DNA of 64,000 nucleotides, taken from Verrucomicrobiota bacterium. GTDB lineage: Bacteria > Verrucomicrobiota > Verrucomicrobiia > Limisphaerales > Pedosphaeraceae. Both the position numbers and the translations under genes were made by a program. Positions 17,401 through 25,309 of the stretch are shown here, one piece after another; positions within the stretch are counted from its first letter, which is position 1, and each line of letters begins with the position of its first letter. Below the pieces are notes generated by a model. That model made no database searches. It was not told the origin of the DNA and worked only from the letters and a program-made list of their open reading frames with translations. The stretch is from assembly GCA_021325145.1 (NCBI GenBank), contig JAJPHR010000049.1:1-64000 (forward strand), in the 5' to 3' direction.

Positions 17401-20400
17401 GGTCCACCTGCACCCCGACCAGTGAAACCTGGTTGGGACCGATTTTCGTGACGTTGTAAGGACCATTGAGGACGGCATCCGCGGTTTCGGAGCCTGTGGT
17501 AGTGGTCGTCTCGCGGATGTCCCACCGGCCAGTCCCGCCCCAAATGACATCGCTGGTAAGGGTTACAAACTTCAAGGCGTTGATCTGGTCGGCCCCGGAA
17601 TTGATAATGGCGCCATTATTGCCCACGCCCGGGCCACCGACCGTCACGGGTTCGTTGCCGAGGTTCTGTCCGTTCACATCCAGGGTTGCGCCCGAGCTGA
17701 TAGTGGTGCCGTTGTTGGTTGCTCCCAGCGCGGAACCGGAGCCGGTTTTGAGCGTGCCGTTGGCCACCACCACCGCGCCGGTGTAGGTGCTGGCGCCGCT
17801 CAAGGTCAGTACACTGGCATCCACTTTGGACAAGCCGCCCGCGCCCGCGATGATGTTGGCCGCGGTCAGGTCTGCCCCGCGATCAAAGATGATCGCCCCA
17901 TCGTCATTAATATTTCCCGAGGGCAGGTTGCCGACGCCTCCATTGATGCCCACCTGAAGCGTCGCGGTGCCGCTGATCGTCGCGCCGCCAGAGATCCCAT
18001 TATCGCTGGCGAGGACCAAGGTGCCATTACTAACGGCAAGGCCGCCGTGGAAATCGCTGAAGCCGGTGTTGGAAATGGTTAACGTTCCCGTGCCTTGTTT
18101 GATCAAGCTCGCGAAGCCGCTGACGGCGCCCGTGCCGCCGATGGAATAATTCAGAGTATTGTTGGTGAACAAAATGCTGGAAGGAAACAATTGAAAAGGA
18201 ACGAGCGTAATGTTCGTCGCACCGGCAGGAGCCGTGTCGTCAAAAGTGACTGTGTCCGCGTCGTGGTACGTCGAGGGGGTCTGCGAAGGAGTTCCGGGGA
18301 AGGCTTCCCAATTAATCGTCGCCGCCACGTCCCAGGACGTGAGATCGCCCGAACCGGTCCAAAGGAGCGGTTTCGGGCCGTTGGTCAACACCAGGAGCAG
18401 CCGGCTGCCGGCGACATCGTTGGAAATATAGCCCGCCGTTGTGACGCTGGGCACGCCGCCAAAGGCAAAGTTGTTGCCCGCGCCGCCAAAGGTCCCATAC
18501 TTAACGACGGAGAAGACGGTGGGATAGGCCTGAATATTTTGAACGGCGCTGATGTTGATGAAGTTTGTTGCGCCGGCGGTGGTCAAGGTGGTGGCAACGA
18601 CGTTGGTGGCTGCGGCATTGAGCACCACAGTCAACGCGGCATTCGTCAGGCCGAGGGTGTTGACACCTGAAGCCGAGGTGTTGCCGATGAGCGCCGCATT
18701 CGCCAGGCCAACCGCATGCGTGGTCGTGAATCCGCCAGTGACGCCCGAGATGTCCAACGCCGTGGTGGCATTGGTGCCGATGACCAGGACTTGCGGAACG
18801 TTGGCGATGGATCCGTTTCCGCTGATCGCCAACGTGCCATTGCTTACAGTTATGCTGCCGGTCAAGGTATTGGTGCCGGACAAAGTTTCGGTGCCACCTC
18901 CCACTTTGACCAGCGAGAGGTTGCCTCCCAGAGCGCCACCAAATGAGCCGGAAGCGTCGTTATCGCCCACGATCAGGGTCGAGTTGGTGGTGGTGCTGTT
19001 GGTAATGATGGCCTCCGAGGCGGTGCCGGAGGTCGAAAGGCCGTTGATGGTTTCATTAAAACCATGCAGGTCCCAAGTATAATTGTTGGTAACGTTGCCA
19101 TTGCCGGCCATGGTCACATTGCCGAAACCAAAGCCGTTGGGAATGACTTCGCTCGCGCCGTTGATGAAGCTGTTGTTGCCGCCACTCCGGTTTTGCATGG
19201 TGGTGTTGCCAGTCCAGTTGTTCGCAGGATTGTTGAATTGGCAGCTTCCGTTGACGGTGGCCCCGGACCCAAGCGTCAGGTTGAAGGGACCGCTGATTTG
19301 TCCGGCAAAAACACCGGCGGCGCCGCCAATCGTCGCATCACCGATGAGGGTGATGGTGTTGCTCCAAATGATGCCGCCTGTTTGGGGGCGCAAAGCGCCC
19401 AGCGGTTCTTGCTGTGTGCCGTTGCCGGCGATGAAAATGGCGTTGGTGAATCCAGTAGGCGGGTTGTATAGATACGCCCCGGGAAAGACAAAGCAGGGTC
19501 CGGTTCCCACAGCGTCAGGATTCGCTGTCCCGATGTCGGTTCCCGCGAACTGAATGCGACCCTGGAGATAGTAGGTGCCTCCGGAATACGTGTTATGCCC
19601 GCGGAATTTCGCATAACCGGGCCCGGCCTTAATGACTGTGACCGGCCCTTGGGGACCGTTGTCGGCAATTTGGACATCGACATCGAGATTGTTTGCCGAG
19701 CCGGAAGCGGTTCCGTTTAGGAAAAAGATCAATTCACCCGAACTGTTATAGTTCGGACCGCCCGCAGTGAGTGTGCCGACGTTTTGATCGGCCGTCGTAT
19801 TAACACCCGCTGTGGAATTGCCAATTTCCCAGGTCACCGTGCTGCCGGTCAAGGCCTGGAAAATCAGGCCGGTTTTGCCCAAACGCAAAACGTTGTTGCT
19901 GCCAATTTGGATGCTCCAATTGCCCCCGGCTCCGGTGTTGGCGTGGTAGGAACTGATGGTATTGAGAAGATTGGTGCTGCCCGCGCCATCAGCGTCCACA
20001 CGCACATCACCTGAACCGCCGTCGATCATGATATTGTTGGTGGGATTAATGGCCCCGAGCGCTGCAAGGGAGTTGCCGCCTCCGGCGGCGACATGCACAA
20101 AGTTGGTGAAGTTAACAATGTTGCCGTTGATGTCCACGGTGGCGAGATTCGTGGGGACCGGGGCATTGTTGAAGCCCGTACCCGCGCTGGTGAACGCCCA
20201 ACCTCCAAGGATGCCGTTGATGTTCGTGGAAGTGGTAGTAATGTTGCCTTTGCCGCCAAGCAGGGCGGGAGGGAGGAAAGTAACCAGGCCCCCTATATTA
20301 TTATTCAGCGAGCCCAGATTAAGATTGATGGTTCCCGCATTATTGCTGTTGGCCTGAATATACGTCGGCCCCACATCGATCAAGGTCCCATTGAAAGTTT

Positions 20401-21388
20401 GGGAATTCGTGGTGTTGGCCTTGGGCGTCACGACCAGGGCGGCAAAGTTCGAGATGCCGATGCCGGCGGTTGAGCCGCCCAGGGCCAAAGTGGAGTTCGC
20501 ATTAATGATGTTGTTCGTTGGCGCGGTGGTGGCAGTAAAATCGAGGGTGACCGTGCCATTGCTGACAAGGGTCGGCCCGGTATAGGTATTTGCCCCGGCG
20601 AGGGTCAAACCGCCGAAGCTCAGCTTGTTCAAACCGCCGTTCGTCCCGGCGTTGGCCATGATTCCCCGATAAGTCGTGGTGTTGCCCACGTTGACCGCGA
20701 AGGTGCCGGAACCGACGCCAGACACCGGCCCCAAGGCAATGCCCCGGTTCGTGGCGATGGTAAAGGAATTCGTCGTGCGCAAGATGCTGCCGTTGATCAC
20801 GATGCTGCCGGGCGTGGCGGTTGTGGGAATCTTGCCGAGGTTGCCATCGGAGGAAATGGCCACGCTGCCGCCGTTAATGGTGAGACCGCCAGCGAACGTA
20901 TTCGCGCCAGTCAACGTCAAAAGGCCGCCATCCAGCTTGGTAAGGCCGCCCGTGCCGGAAATAACCCCGCTAATGGTCAGGGCGCCATTGGCTACCACGT
21001 CCACGTTATGAGTGCCGTTCAAGGCCATCGGCAGGGCGATGGTTTCGGTCGAAACCACCTGATTATCCGCAATGTCTCCGCCCAGTGTGATCGAATTTCC
21101 CGTCAGGTTGAAAAGGCCCGCGGGGCTATTAAAGGTGATACCGTTGAACTGGGTGCCGGGGCCGAGGTTGTTGGTGCTGGCGGGCTGGGTGTTGCCGGTA
21201 AAAACCAGGGAATCCCCCAACTGCGGCGGAATGCCGCCGACCCAGTTAAGGCCGGTTTGCCATTTGCCGTCGGGACCGAGGCCATCCCAAACTTTAACCG
21301 CGGCACGGGCCGGCGCAAGGCTGAGAAAGAGTCCGAGGCAGGCAGAGACGGCCAGGGGGCTTCGTAGGAAGTACAGAGTTCGTTTCAT
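14477..21388 (-). CDS. Giant secreted protein of autotransporter-associated beta-strand repeats
   Basis: A protein of about 2,303 residues, starting at ATG 21388 with a Sec signal (MKRTLYFLRSPLAVSACLGL, cut near APARAA). The body is a Gly/Asn/Thr/Ser-rich beta-helix with many copies of the GxGTLTLxGANTYTGxTxVxxGTL pattern, typical of autotransporter-associated repeats. Three large modules can be seen, each opening with a W-x-G...W...NW and a GDxxxF motif, near residues 30, 1009 and 1605. Modules 2 and 3 also share a later segment (GVQVDPNLKNI against GVQIDPAFGHI). No outer-membrane barrel or PEP-CTERM tail is present. The end, WTPVVTNTFDPSGNF to FFDIRE, is a common C-terminus in large Verrucomicrobia surface proteins. 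Probably a surface or matrix structure. Confidence 0.9.
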   Translation of the reverse strand: MKRTLYFLRSPLAVSACLGLFLSLAPARAAVKVWDGLGPDGKWQTGLNWVGGIPPQLGDSLVFTGNTQPASTNNLGPGTQFNGITFNSPAGLFNLTGNSITLGGDIADNQVVSTETIALPMALNGTHNVDVVANGALTISGVISGTGGLTKLDGGLLTLTGANTFAGGLTINGGSVAISSDGNLGKIPTTATPGSIVINGSILRTTNSFTIATNRGIALGPVSGVGSGTFAVNVGNTTTYRGIMANAGTNGGLNKLSFGGLTLAGANTYTGPTLVSNGTVTLDFTATTAPTNNIINANSTLALGGSTAGIGISNFAALVVTPKANTTNSQTFNGTLIDVGPTYIQANSNNAGTINLNLGSLNNNIGGLVTFLPPALLGGKGNITTTSTNINGILGGWAFTSAGTGFNNAPVPTNLATVDINGNIVNFTNFVHVAAGGGNSLAALGAINPTNNIMIDGGSGDVRVDADGAGSTNLLNTISSYHANTGAGGNWSIQIGSNNVLRLGKTGLIFQALTGSTVTWEIGNSTAGVNTTADQNVGTLTAGGPNYNSSGELIFFLNGTASGSANNLDVDVQIADNGPQGPVTVIKAGPGYAKFRGHNTYSGGTYYLQGRIQFAGTDIGTANPDAVGTGPCFVFPGAYLYNPPTGFTNAIFIAGNGTQQEPLGALRPQTGGIIWSNTITLIGDATIGGAAGVFAGQISGPFNLTLGSGATVNGSCQFNNPANNWTGNTTMQNRSGGNNSFINGASEVIPNGFGFGNVTMAGNGNVTNNYTWDLHGFNETINGLSTSGTASEAIITNSTTTNSTLIVGDNDASGSFGGALGGNLSLVKVGGGTETLSGTNTLTGSITVSNGTLAISGNGSIANVPQVLVIGTNATTALDISGVTGGFTTTHAVGLANAALIGNTSASGVNTLGLTNAALTVVLNAAATNVVATTLTTAGATNFINISAVQNIQAYPTVFSVVKYGTFGGAGNNFAFGGVPSVTTAGYISNDVAGSRLLLVLTNGPKPLLWTGSGDLTSWDVAATINWEAFPGTPSQTPSTYHDADTVTFDDTAPAGATNITLVPFQLFPSSILFTNNTLNYSIGGTGAVSGFASLIKQGTGTLTISNTGFSDFHGGLAVSNGTLVLASDNGISGGATISGTATLQVGINGGVGNLPSGNINDDGAIIFDRGADLTAANIIAGAGGLSKVDASVLTLSGASTYTGAVVVANGTLKTGSGSALGATNNGTTISSGATLDVNGQNLGNEPVTVGGPGVGNNGAIINSGADQINALKFVTLTSDVIWGGTGRWDIRETTTTTGSETADAVLNGPYNVTKIGPNQVSLVGVQVDPNLKNINVLQGQLDVQLQGTTLGDPAFTLTVSNGATLGLFRLSQTINKPMVLNGDGVATTLNNESSANALSGAITINGTNLWSIGGTSLTISGNVGGPGSLNMIGTATLILNGGCSYSGNTTITGGTLILDSQNTGGGTLTTAAGTTLTGAGGNNGPVLIAGSIHPGDAGNPGTFSTGTLTMTNAAMTFRLSGSSDQIAVIGNLIMQGSSNTIQAVPNIGSVNSGQQITVITYSGTLTGSSNNFVLLPPPAGYAIHLVDPATTPGSIVLSIDHVPQNLTWHGGAPGSPTLWDSNATTNWYNNGTPPAVVFGIGDIAHFDDSGTTGNITLTNAVQPEDIQFGNGTLNYVFTGAGKISGGLSPSSTFTVNGGATVTLANTGTNDYAGTVNLVSGTLQVGNGGSAGSLGGGPIQDGTTLLFNMNTNLVVTNVISGTGLIQESGTATGVTVLTGNNTNFNGAILIKSGTLKAATSTALGTNLAAGTYNGVFYPNPITITNSGTLDITNGVNINPANNPNEIITVSGAGVGGNGAIINSSASATFTTPNFSYLALAGNTTIGGSGRLDWRDLSSTNINAALTTIPSGAPYQLTKVGTNRLQLTGVQIDPAFGHIAVQGGIFGIQGVMPSLGEVTSNLVVFSNATLAFFNVSNVMTKNLILQDASMLNESGSNTWGGPITLLGSNSFNIGGNWVLTTAPIGGAGTLSKVTGTAPLFLAAPETYTGPTFVNAGTLCLTNTGGGDGSISLSSAITVASGATVDVIGRSDQQLTIPSGQTLQGSGAINGALVINSGGIIQPGSPTGVLTVSNSASLSGSAVLAVRKTSQTNAQLHTVTGNITYGGTLIVTNVGGSMKGGESFKLFNSGGGSYLGSFTSVQLPQLGPGLSWNTTALGSSGTISVTGTLTPPMIGSVSYSAPTLGLSGSGGTPNGTYVVVTSTNAVLPLSSWTPVVTNTFDPSGNFNWSGNVGSTNTTQFFDIRE

Positions 21389-21445
21389 AGGTTGGCAGGT
21401 CGCTATCACATTGTTGGTTGGTTGCACCAAGCGATGGGTTACGGT

Positions 21446-21573
21446 GAATTAATACTTATAATTCCCCATGAGGCAAGAAAATTCTTCAGCCCAGCCGCAA
21501 AGTAGAAGCATTCCTAATGTAGAAGCGCGACACAACGATGGAGAAAAACTGAGGCTGATAATACTTATCAGCC
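21446..21573. promoter_or_regulatory. Two palindromic sites upstream of the giant gene
   Basis: A perfect 9-base inverted repeat, GGCTGATAA-TAC-TTATCAGCC, lies at 21553-21573, and an imperfect one (GAATTAATA...TATAATTC) at 21446-21464. Both contain the same 10-mer TAATACTTAT, 109 bases apart, within the upstream region of the giant gene (start 21388). The perfect arms and lack of a following T-run fit a dimeric regulator's operator better than a terminator. The remaining stretch to 21671 shows no gene. Confidence 0.55.
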
Positions 21574-21671
21574 GTTCTTGGCAAGGTTTCTTCCAGCCAA
21601 AATATGGGTATAAGCGAAGCTGATTAAAACTATGCCGGTTCGTCCTCATTCACGGAGGCGTTACCCAGTCC

Positions 21672-22448
21672 TCAATGAGACCGCGAATCCCACAACAATT
21701 TCAGCGTGATCGCCAGCACCATCGTTATGAAGATGGGACGGATGAATTTCGTGCCGCGCGTCAGCACCATGCCGGAGCCGATCTTCGCGCCGATCAATTG
21801 GCCCAGGCCCATGCTGACGCCCGCCGCATAATGCACGTGTCCCGGAATCGCAAACAGGACAAGTGAAACCACGTTGCTGGCGAAATTCATCACCTTCGTA
21901 TAAGCGGTGGCCCGGGTCATGGTGAAACCCAACCCGAGCATGAACGCCATGCACCAAAAGCTTCCCGTGCCCGGTCCCAGGAACCCGTCATAAAAGCCCA
22001 ACCCCAGTCCGGCGGCGACGTAGAACACGCCCGGCGAGAGGCGCGGCTGAATTTCCTTTTCGCCCAACTGCGGCCGAAACAGCAGATAGCCAGCGAGGAC
22101 CAGCAGAATGATCGGGATGAATTGCTTGAGAAAGTTGGGATCAATTCGCTGCACCATGAGGGTTCCCCCAGCTGCGCCGAGGCCGGTAAAGAAAACGCCC
22201 GCGCCGCACTCGCGCAACGACACCGCCTTCGACCGCGCAAAGTGCCAGGCCGCGCTGCCGGAACCGCACGTCGCTTGCAGTTTATTCGTGCCCAAAGCCA
22301 GTGGTGGCGGAAAACCCAGGCTCAACAGCACGGGCAGCGTGATCAATCCCCCGCCGCCCGCAATGGAATCCACGAATCCCGCAACCAACCCCGTGGCAAA
22401 CATCGCGGGATAGGACCAGAGAGGGAGGTCAGGTGGCACAGGGCTCAT
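21672..22448 (-). CDS. TauE/SafE (TSUP) family membrane permease
   Basis: A 258-residue integral membrane protein with the duplicated TSUP signature. The first half has GFVDSIAGGGGLITLPVLL and GTNKLQATCGSGSAAWHF; the second has GFYDGFLGPGTGSFWCMAF and ATAYTKVMNFASNVVSLVLF. About eight hydrophobic segments can be counted. Family members export or import sulfite, sulfoacetate or other organosulfur anions. No sulfur-metabolism gene is nearby, so the substrate is open. It starts at ATG 22448, separated from the next gene by a repeat-bearing gap. Confidence 0.92.
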   Translation of the reverse strand: MSPVPPDLPLWSYPAMFATGLVAGFVDSIAGGGGLITLPVLLSLGFPPPLALGTNKLQATCGSGSAAWHFARSKAVSLRECGAGVFFTGLGAAGGTLMVQRIDPNFLKQFIPIILLVLAGYLLFRPQLGEKEIQPRLSPGVFYVAAGLGLGFYDGFLGPGTGSFWCMAFMLGLGFTMTRATAYTKVMNFASNVVSLVLFAIPGHVHYAAGVSMGLGQLIGAKIGSGMVLTRGTKFIRPIFITMVLAITLKLLWDSRSH

Positions 22449-22459
22449 GCCCGATTTTT

Positions 22460-22562
22460 AATGACCAATGACCAATGTCAAATGATTAAAGAAAATTCAA
22501 GATCCAAGTGCCAATTGGGATTTTGCGTTCTGGCATTCCTTGGTCATTTGGAATTGGTCATT
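22460..22562. repeat. Inverted-repeat intergenic element (AATGACCAAT/ATTGGTCATT)
   Basis: The gap is bounded by AATGACCAAT (22460-22469, with a second GACCAATG behind it) and its exact complement ATTGGTCATT (22553-22562, with TTGGTCATTT before it). Between the arms are variants of CCAA/TTGG words. It is a short iterated repeat of a kind often scattered through Verrucomicrobia and Planctomycetes intergenic DNA. Confidence 0.5.
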
Positions 22563-22571
22563 CCCCTTCCT

Positions 22572-25178
22572 TCACACCGCGCTCGACGGCAGCGTAAAAT
22601 AAAACGTCGCCCCCTGCCCCGGCGTGCTCTCGGCCCAAATTCGCCCGCCATGGCGGCTGATGATGCGCTGCACCGTGGCCAGCCCGATCCCGTGTCCGGG
22701 AAATTCCTGCACGGAGTGCAGCCGCTGGAAGGCGCCGAACAGTTTGCCCGCGTAAGTCATGTCAAAACCCGCGCCATTGTCGCGCACAAAAAACACGGTT
22801 TGCCCATCCTTCGTTTCCGAACCCAGTTCGATCCTCGGTTCCGGCTGTTTGCCGGTGAATTTCCACGCATTGTTGAGCAGGTTATCCAGCACGATCCGCA
22901 GCAAGCGGGCATCGCCGCTGACGGTCAGGTCAAGTGCGATGATCACTTCCACCTGCCGCTTGGGTTCGAGTTGCCGAAACGCAGCAACGATCTCCGTCGC
23001 CAGATCACTGAGCGACACCGGTTGCCGGCGCAATTCGGTGCGCGTCACGCGCGAGAGATGCAGCAGGTCGTCGATCAATCGCGCCATCTGCCGCGAGGCT
23101 TCGCTCACCAGGTTCAGGTACTGGTGCCCCTGGGCATCCAGCTTGCCCCCGTAATCCTCCCGCACCAACTGGCTGAAAGCGTCGATGCTCCGCAAGGGCG
23201 CGCGCAAATCGTGCGACACCGAGTAACTGAACGCCTCCAGTTCGCGGTTGGAAGCCTCCAACTGCGCCGTGCGCTCCAGCACCCGCCGCTCGAGCGCCGC
23301 GTTCAAGTGGCGCACTTCCTGTTCCGCCCGTTTCTGGTCCTCGATATCCGTGCACGTGCCGAACCAGCGCGTGATCCGGCCCTCGGCATCCTTGATCGGC
23401 ACCGCCCGAATCAAATGCCAGCGATATTCCCCGGGATTACGGCTCCCGAGCCGGCATTCCAGTTGCAGTGGCTGGCCCGTCTTCAGTGCTGTCTGCCAGG
23501 ATTCCATGCAATCGGCGTTGTGTTGCGGATCAAGGTAGGCGGTCCAATCCTGGATTCCCTCGTCTTCCGGCTGGCCGATGTAATCGAACCAGCGCTGATT
23601 GAAATACTCGAACTGGCCTTGTGGTCCGGCGGTCCACACGATCTGCGGCATGGCCTCCGCCAGTTCGCGGAAATGCGCTTCGCTTTTGGTCATCGAGTGG
23701 TACAGCCGCGCATTGTCCAGCGCGATGGCCGCCTCCGCGGCGATGCTCGCCACCAAATGTTGCGCGCGCTCGGTGAAAATCCCGGGTTCCATGTGCCCGA
23801 ACAACAGCCCGCCCAACATCTCGCCCGAGCGCGAGATGACCGGCACCGCGAGATAACTCCGCACCGGCAGCGACGCTGGTCTCCGCGCGGATTCCGTCCC
23901 CGGCCTGGCCACCCGCTGGTTTTGCAGCAAGTCCGCGATGCGGATCACCTCCCGTTCCGCCTCGGCGGGGGGGGTGGCGGGATCGTGTTCCGGCCGGGGC
24001 AATCGCTGGAAGGTTTCCTGCGGCGCGCCGGAGGCGTACAGCGTAAACTCTCCGTTGCCAAGGCCATTGAGCCGCTTGTACGAAAACGCCGCGAACTGCG
24101 CCCCGGTCACTTGTTTGCCGGCCTCGGTCACATCGCGCACGAGCTTCTCCAAATCCAGTTCGGCGACCAGGGACGTGCCGATGTGATGGAGCGTCTCCAA
24201 CGCGCGTTTTTCCTCGCGCAGGGCGTGCTCGATCATTTTAAGCTCGGTGATGTTGACCATGACGCCCTGGGCCGAAACCTCCCCATCTTCCCGGCGCAGG
24301 ACGCTCACGTTGTTGCGGAGCCACACGACTTCGCCCGCCGCGGTGATCATCCGAAACTCCTCGGCGAAACTTCGGCCGACCACCAGGGCCTGCTCGCGCT
24401 GGCGCAGCACCCGCTCCCGGTCGTCCGGGTGCAGGCGGTCCGCCCAGAAATCCGGCTCGAGCAGCCAGCTTTCGATCGGGTAGCCGAGGAGGCGCTCGGC
24501 CTGCTGGCTTACAAACGTAAACTCGCCGGTGGCGGGATTGCTTTCCCACACCACACCCTGGATGGAATTTACCAGGTTGCGGTAGTTTCTTTGGGTTTCG
24601 GCCAACGCCAGCTCCGCCTGCCGCCGCTCGGAGATGTCGATGATTACCGCGCGGTGAGCGACCGTGTCCGGAATTTCGGAAGTGGCGGCGGCACTGACCA
24701 ATTCCACCGGCAACAGCACACCGTTGTGCGCCCGCACCGTCAATTCGGTGGTGACGGGTTTATCCGAGAACTTGGACAACCGCAAATGCTTGAGGAACTT
24801 GCCCAGGGTTTCATTGGCGACAAAACGCGCAAAGGATTCGCCGATCAGCTTGTCCCGGTCCCAACGCAGCAGGCTCGCGCCCGCCTCGTTGATGTCCCGG
24901 ATGATGCCGCCCGCTGTCAGCGACAAGCTGCCGACGGGCGAGCTGTCGAACAGCCGCGAGTAATAGTCGGAACGGGCTTGCGCTTCGGCCAATTCGCTGC
25001 GCAACTCCTGTTCGTTGATGTGGAATTGGGTGGCTAGCAGTTCCAGTTCGCCGATCCGCCGTTCGAGCGCCGTGTCGAGGGCGGGCCCAGCCGGCTTTTT
25101 GGCAGTGCGGCGTCGATTCGAGGAGCGCTTGCGTCCGGTTGCAGGTAAACGTCTAGCCCGCATAGTTCGTAATACCAT
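22572..25178 (-). CDS. PAS-PAS-GAF-PAS sensor histidine kinase
   Basis: A soluble kinase of about 868 residues with no membrane segments. After a basic N-terminus and a coiled coil (LERRIGELELLATQ) come a PAS domain (YYSRLFDSSPVGSLSL), a PAS/PAC (NLVNSIQGVVWESNP to FWADRLHPDDRE), a GAF domain (LETLHHIGTSLVAELDLEKL to IAAEAAIALDNARLY), and a further PAS/PAC (AEAMPQIVWTAGPQG). The phosphoacceptor box is FSYSVSHDLRAPLRSIDAF, then NNAWKFTG, DNGAGFDM and GHGIGLATVQRI form the ATP-binding domain. The start is uncertain: ATG 25178 and 25163 are possible, and the longest frame uses TTG at 25250. No response regulator gene is adjacent. The nearest partner is the CheB-CheR-PAS gene 132 bases upstream on the same strand. 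Confidence 0.93.
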   Translation of the reverse strand: MVLRTMRARRLPATGRKRSSNRRRTAKKPAGPALDTALERRIGELELLATQFHINEQELRSELAEAQARSDYYSRLFDSSPVGSLSLTAGGIIRDINEAGASLLRWDRDKLIGESFARFVANETLGKFLKHLRLSKFSDKPVTTELTVRAHNGVLLPVELVSAAATSEIPDTVAHRAVIIDISERRQAELALAETQRNYRNLVNSIQGVVWESNPATGEFTFVSQQAERLLGYPIESWLLEPDFWADRLHPDDRERVLRQREQALVVGRSFAEEFRMITAAGEVVWLRNNVSVLRREDGEVSAQGVMVNITELKMIEHALREEKRALETLHHIGTSLVAELDLEKLVRDVTEAGKQVTGAQFAAFSYKRLNGLGNGEFTLYASGAPQETFQRLPRPEHDPATPPAEAEREVIRIADLLQNQRVARPGTESARRPASLPVRSYLAVPVISRSGEMLGGLLFGHMEPGIFTERAQHLVASIAAEAAIALDNARLYHSMTKSEAHFRELAEAMPQIVWTAGPQGQFEYFNQRWFDYIGQPEDEGIQDWTAYLDPQHNADCMESWQTALKTGQPLQLECRLGSRNPGEYRWHLIRAVPIKDAEGRITRWFGTCTDIEDQKRAEQEVRHLNAALERRVLERTAQLEASNRELEAFSYSVSHDLRAPLRSIDAFSQLVREDYGGKLDAQGHQYLNLVSEASRQMARLIDDLLHLSRVTRTELRRQPVSLSDLATEIVAAFRQLEPKRQVEVIIALDLTVSGDARLLRIVLDNLLNNAWKFTGKQPEPRIELGSETKDGQTVFFVRDNGAGFDMTYAGKLFGAFQRLHSVQEFPGHGIGLATVQRIISRHGGRIWAESTPGQGATFYFTLPSSAV

Positions 25179-25309
25179 GGCAAAATGCGAAGCACAAAGC
25201 CGGCTCTCGCCTTTGGGTGAATCCTCGGAGAATCTCAAAGGGATTGGCAAAGTCCCGGCTGAACTTCAAGGCATTCTGGCTAATCATTCTTACCATCAAA
25301 ATCTTTACT

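Noticed and set aside
22122-25037. A 971-residue plus-strand open frame opposite the histidine kinase gene.
   Set aside because: It is antisense to a gene with clear PAS, GAF and kinase motifs; its own translation has no recognisable domain and is Arg/His-rich, as expected of a GC-rich shadow frame.
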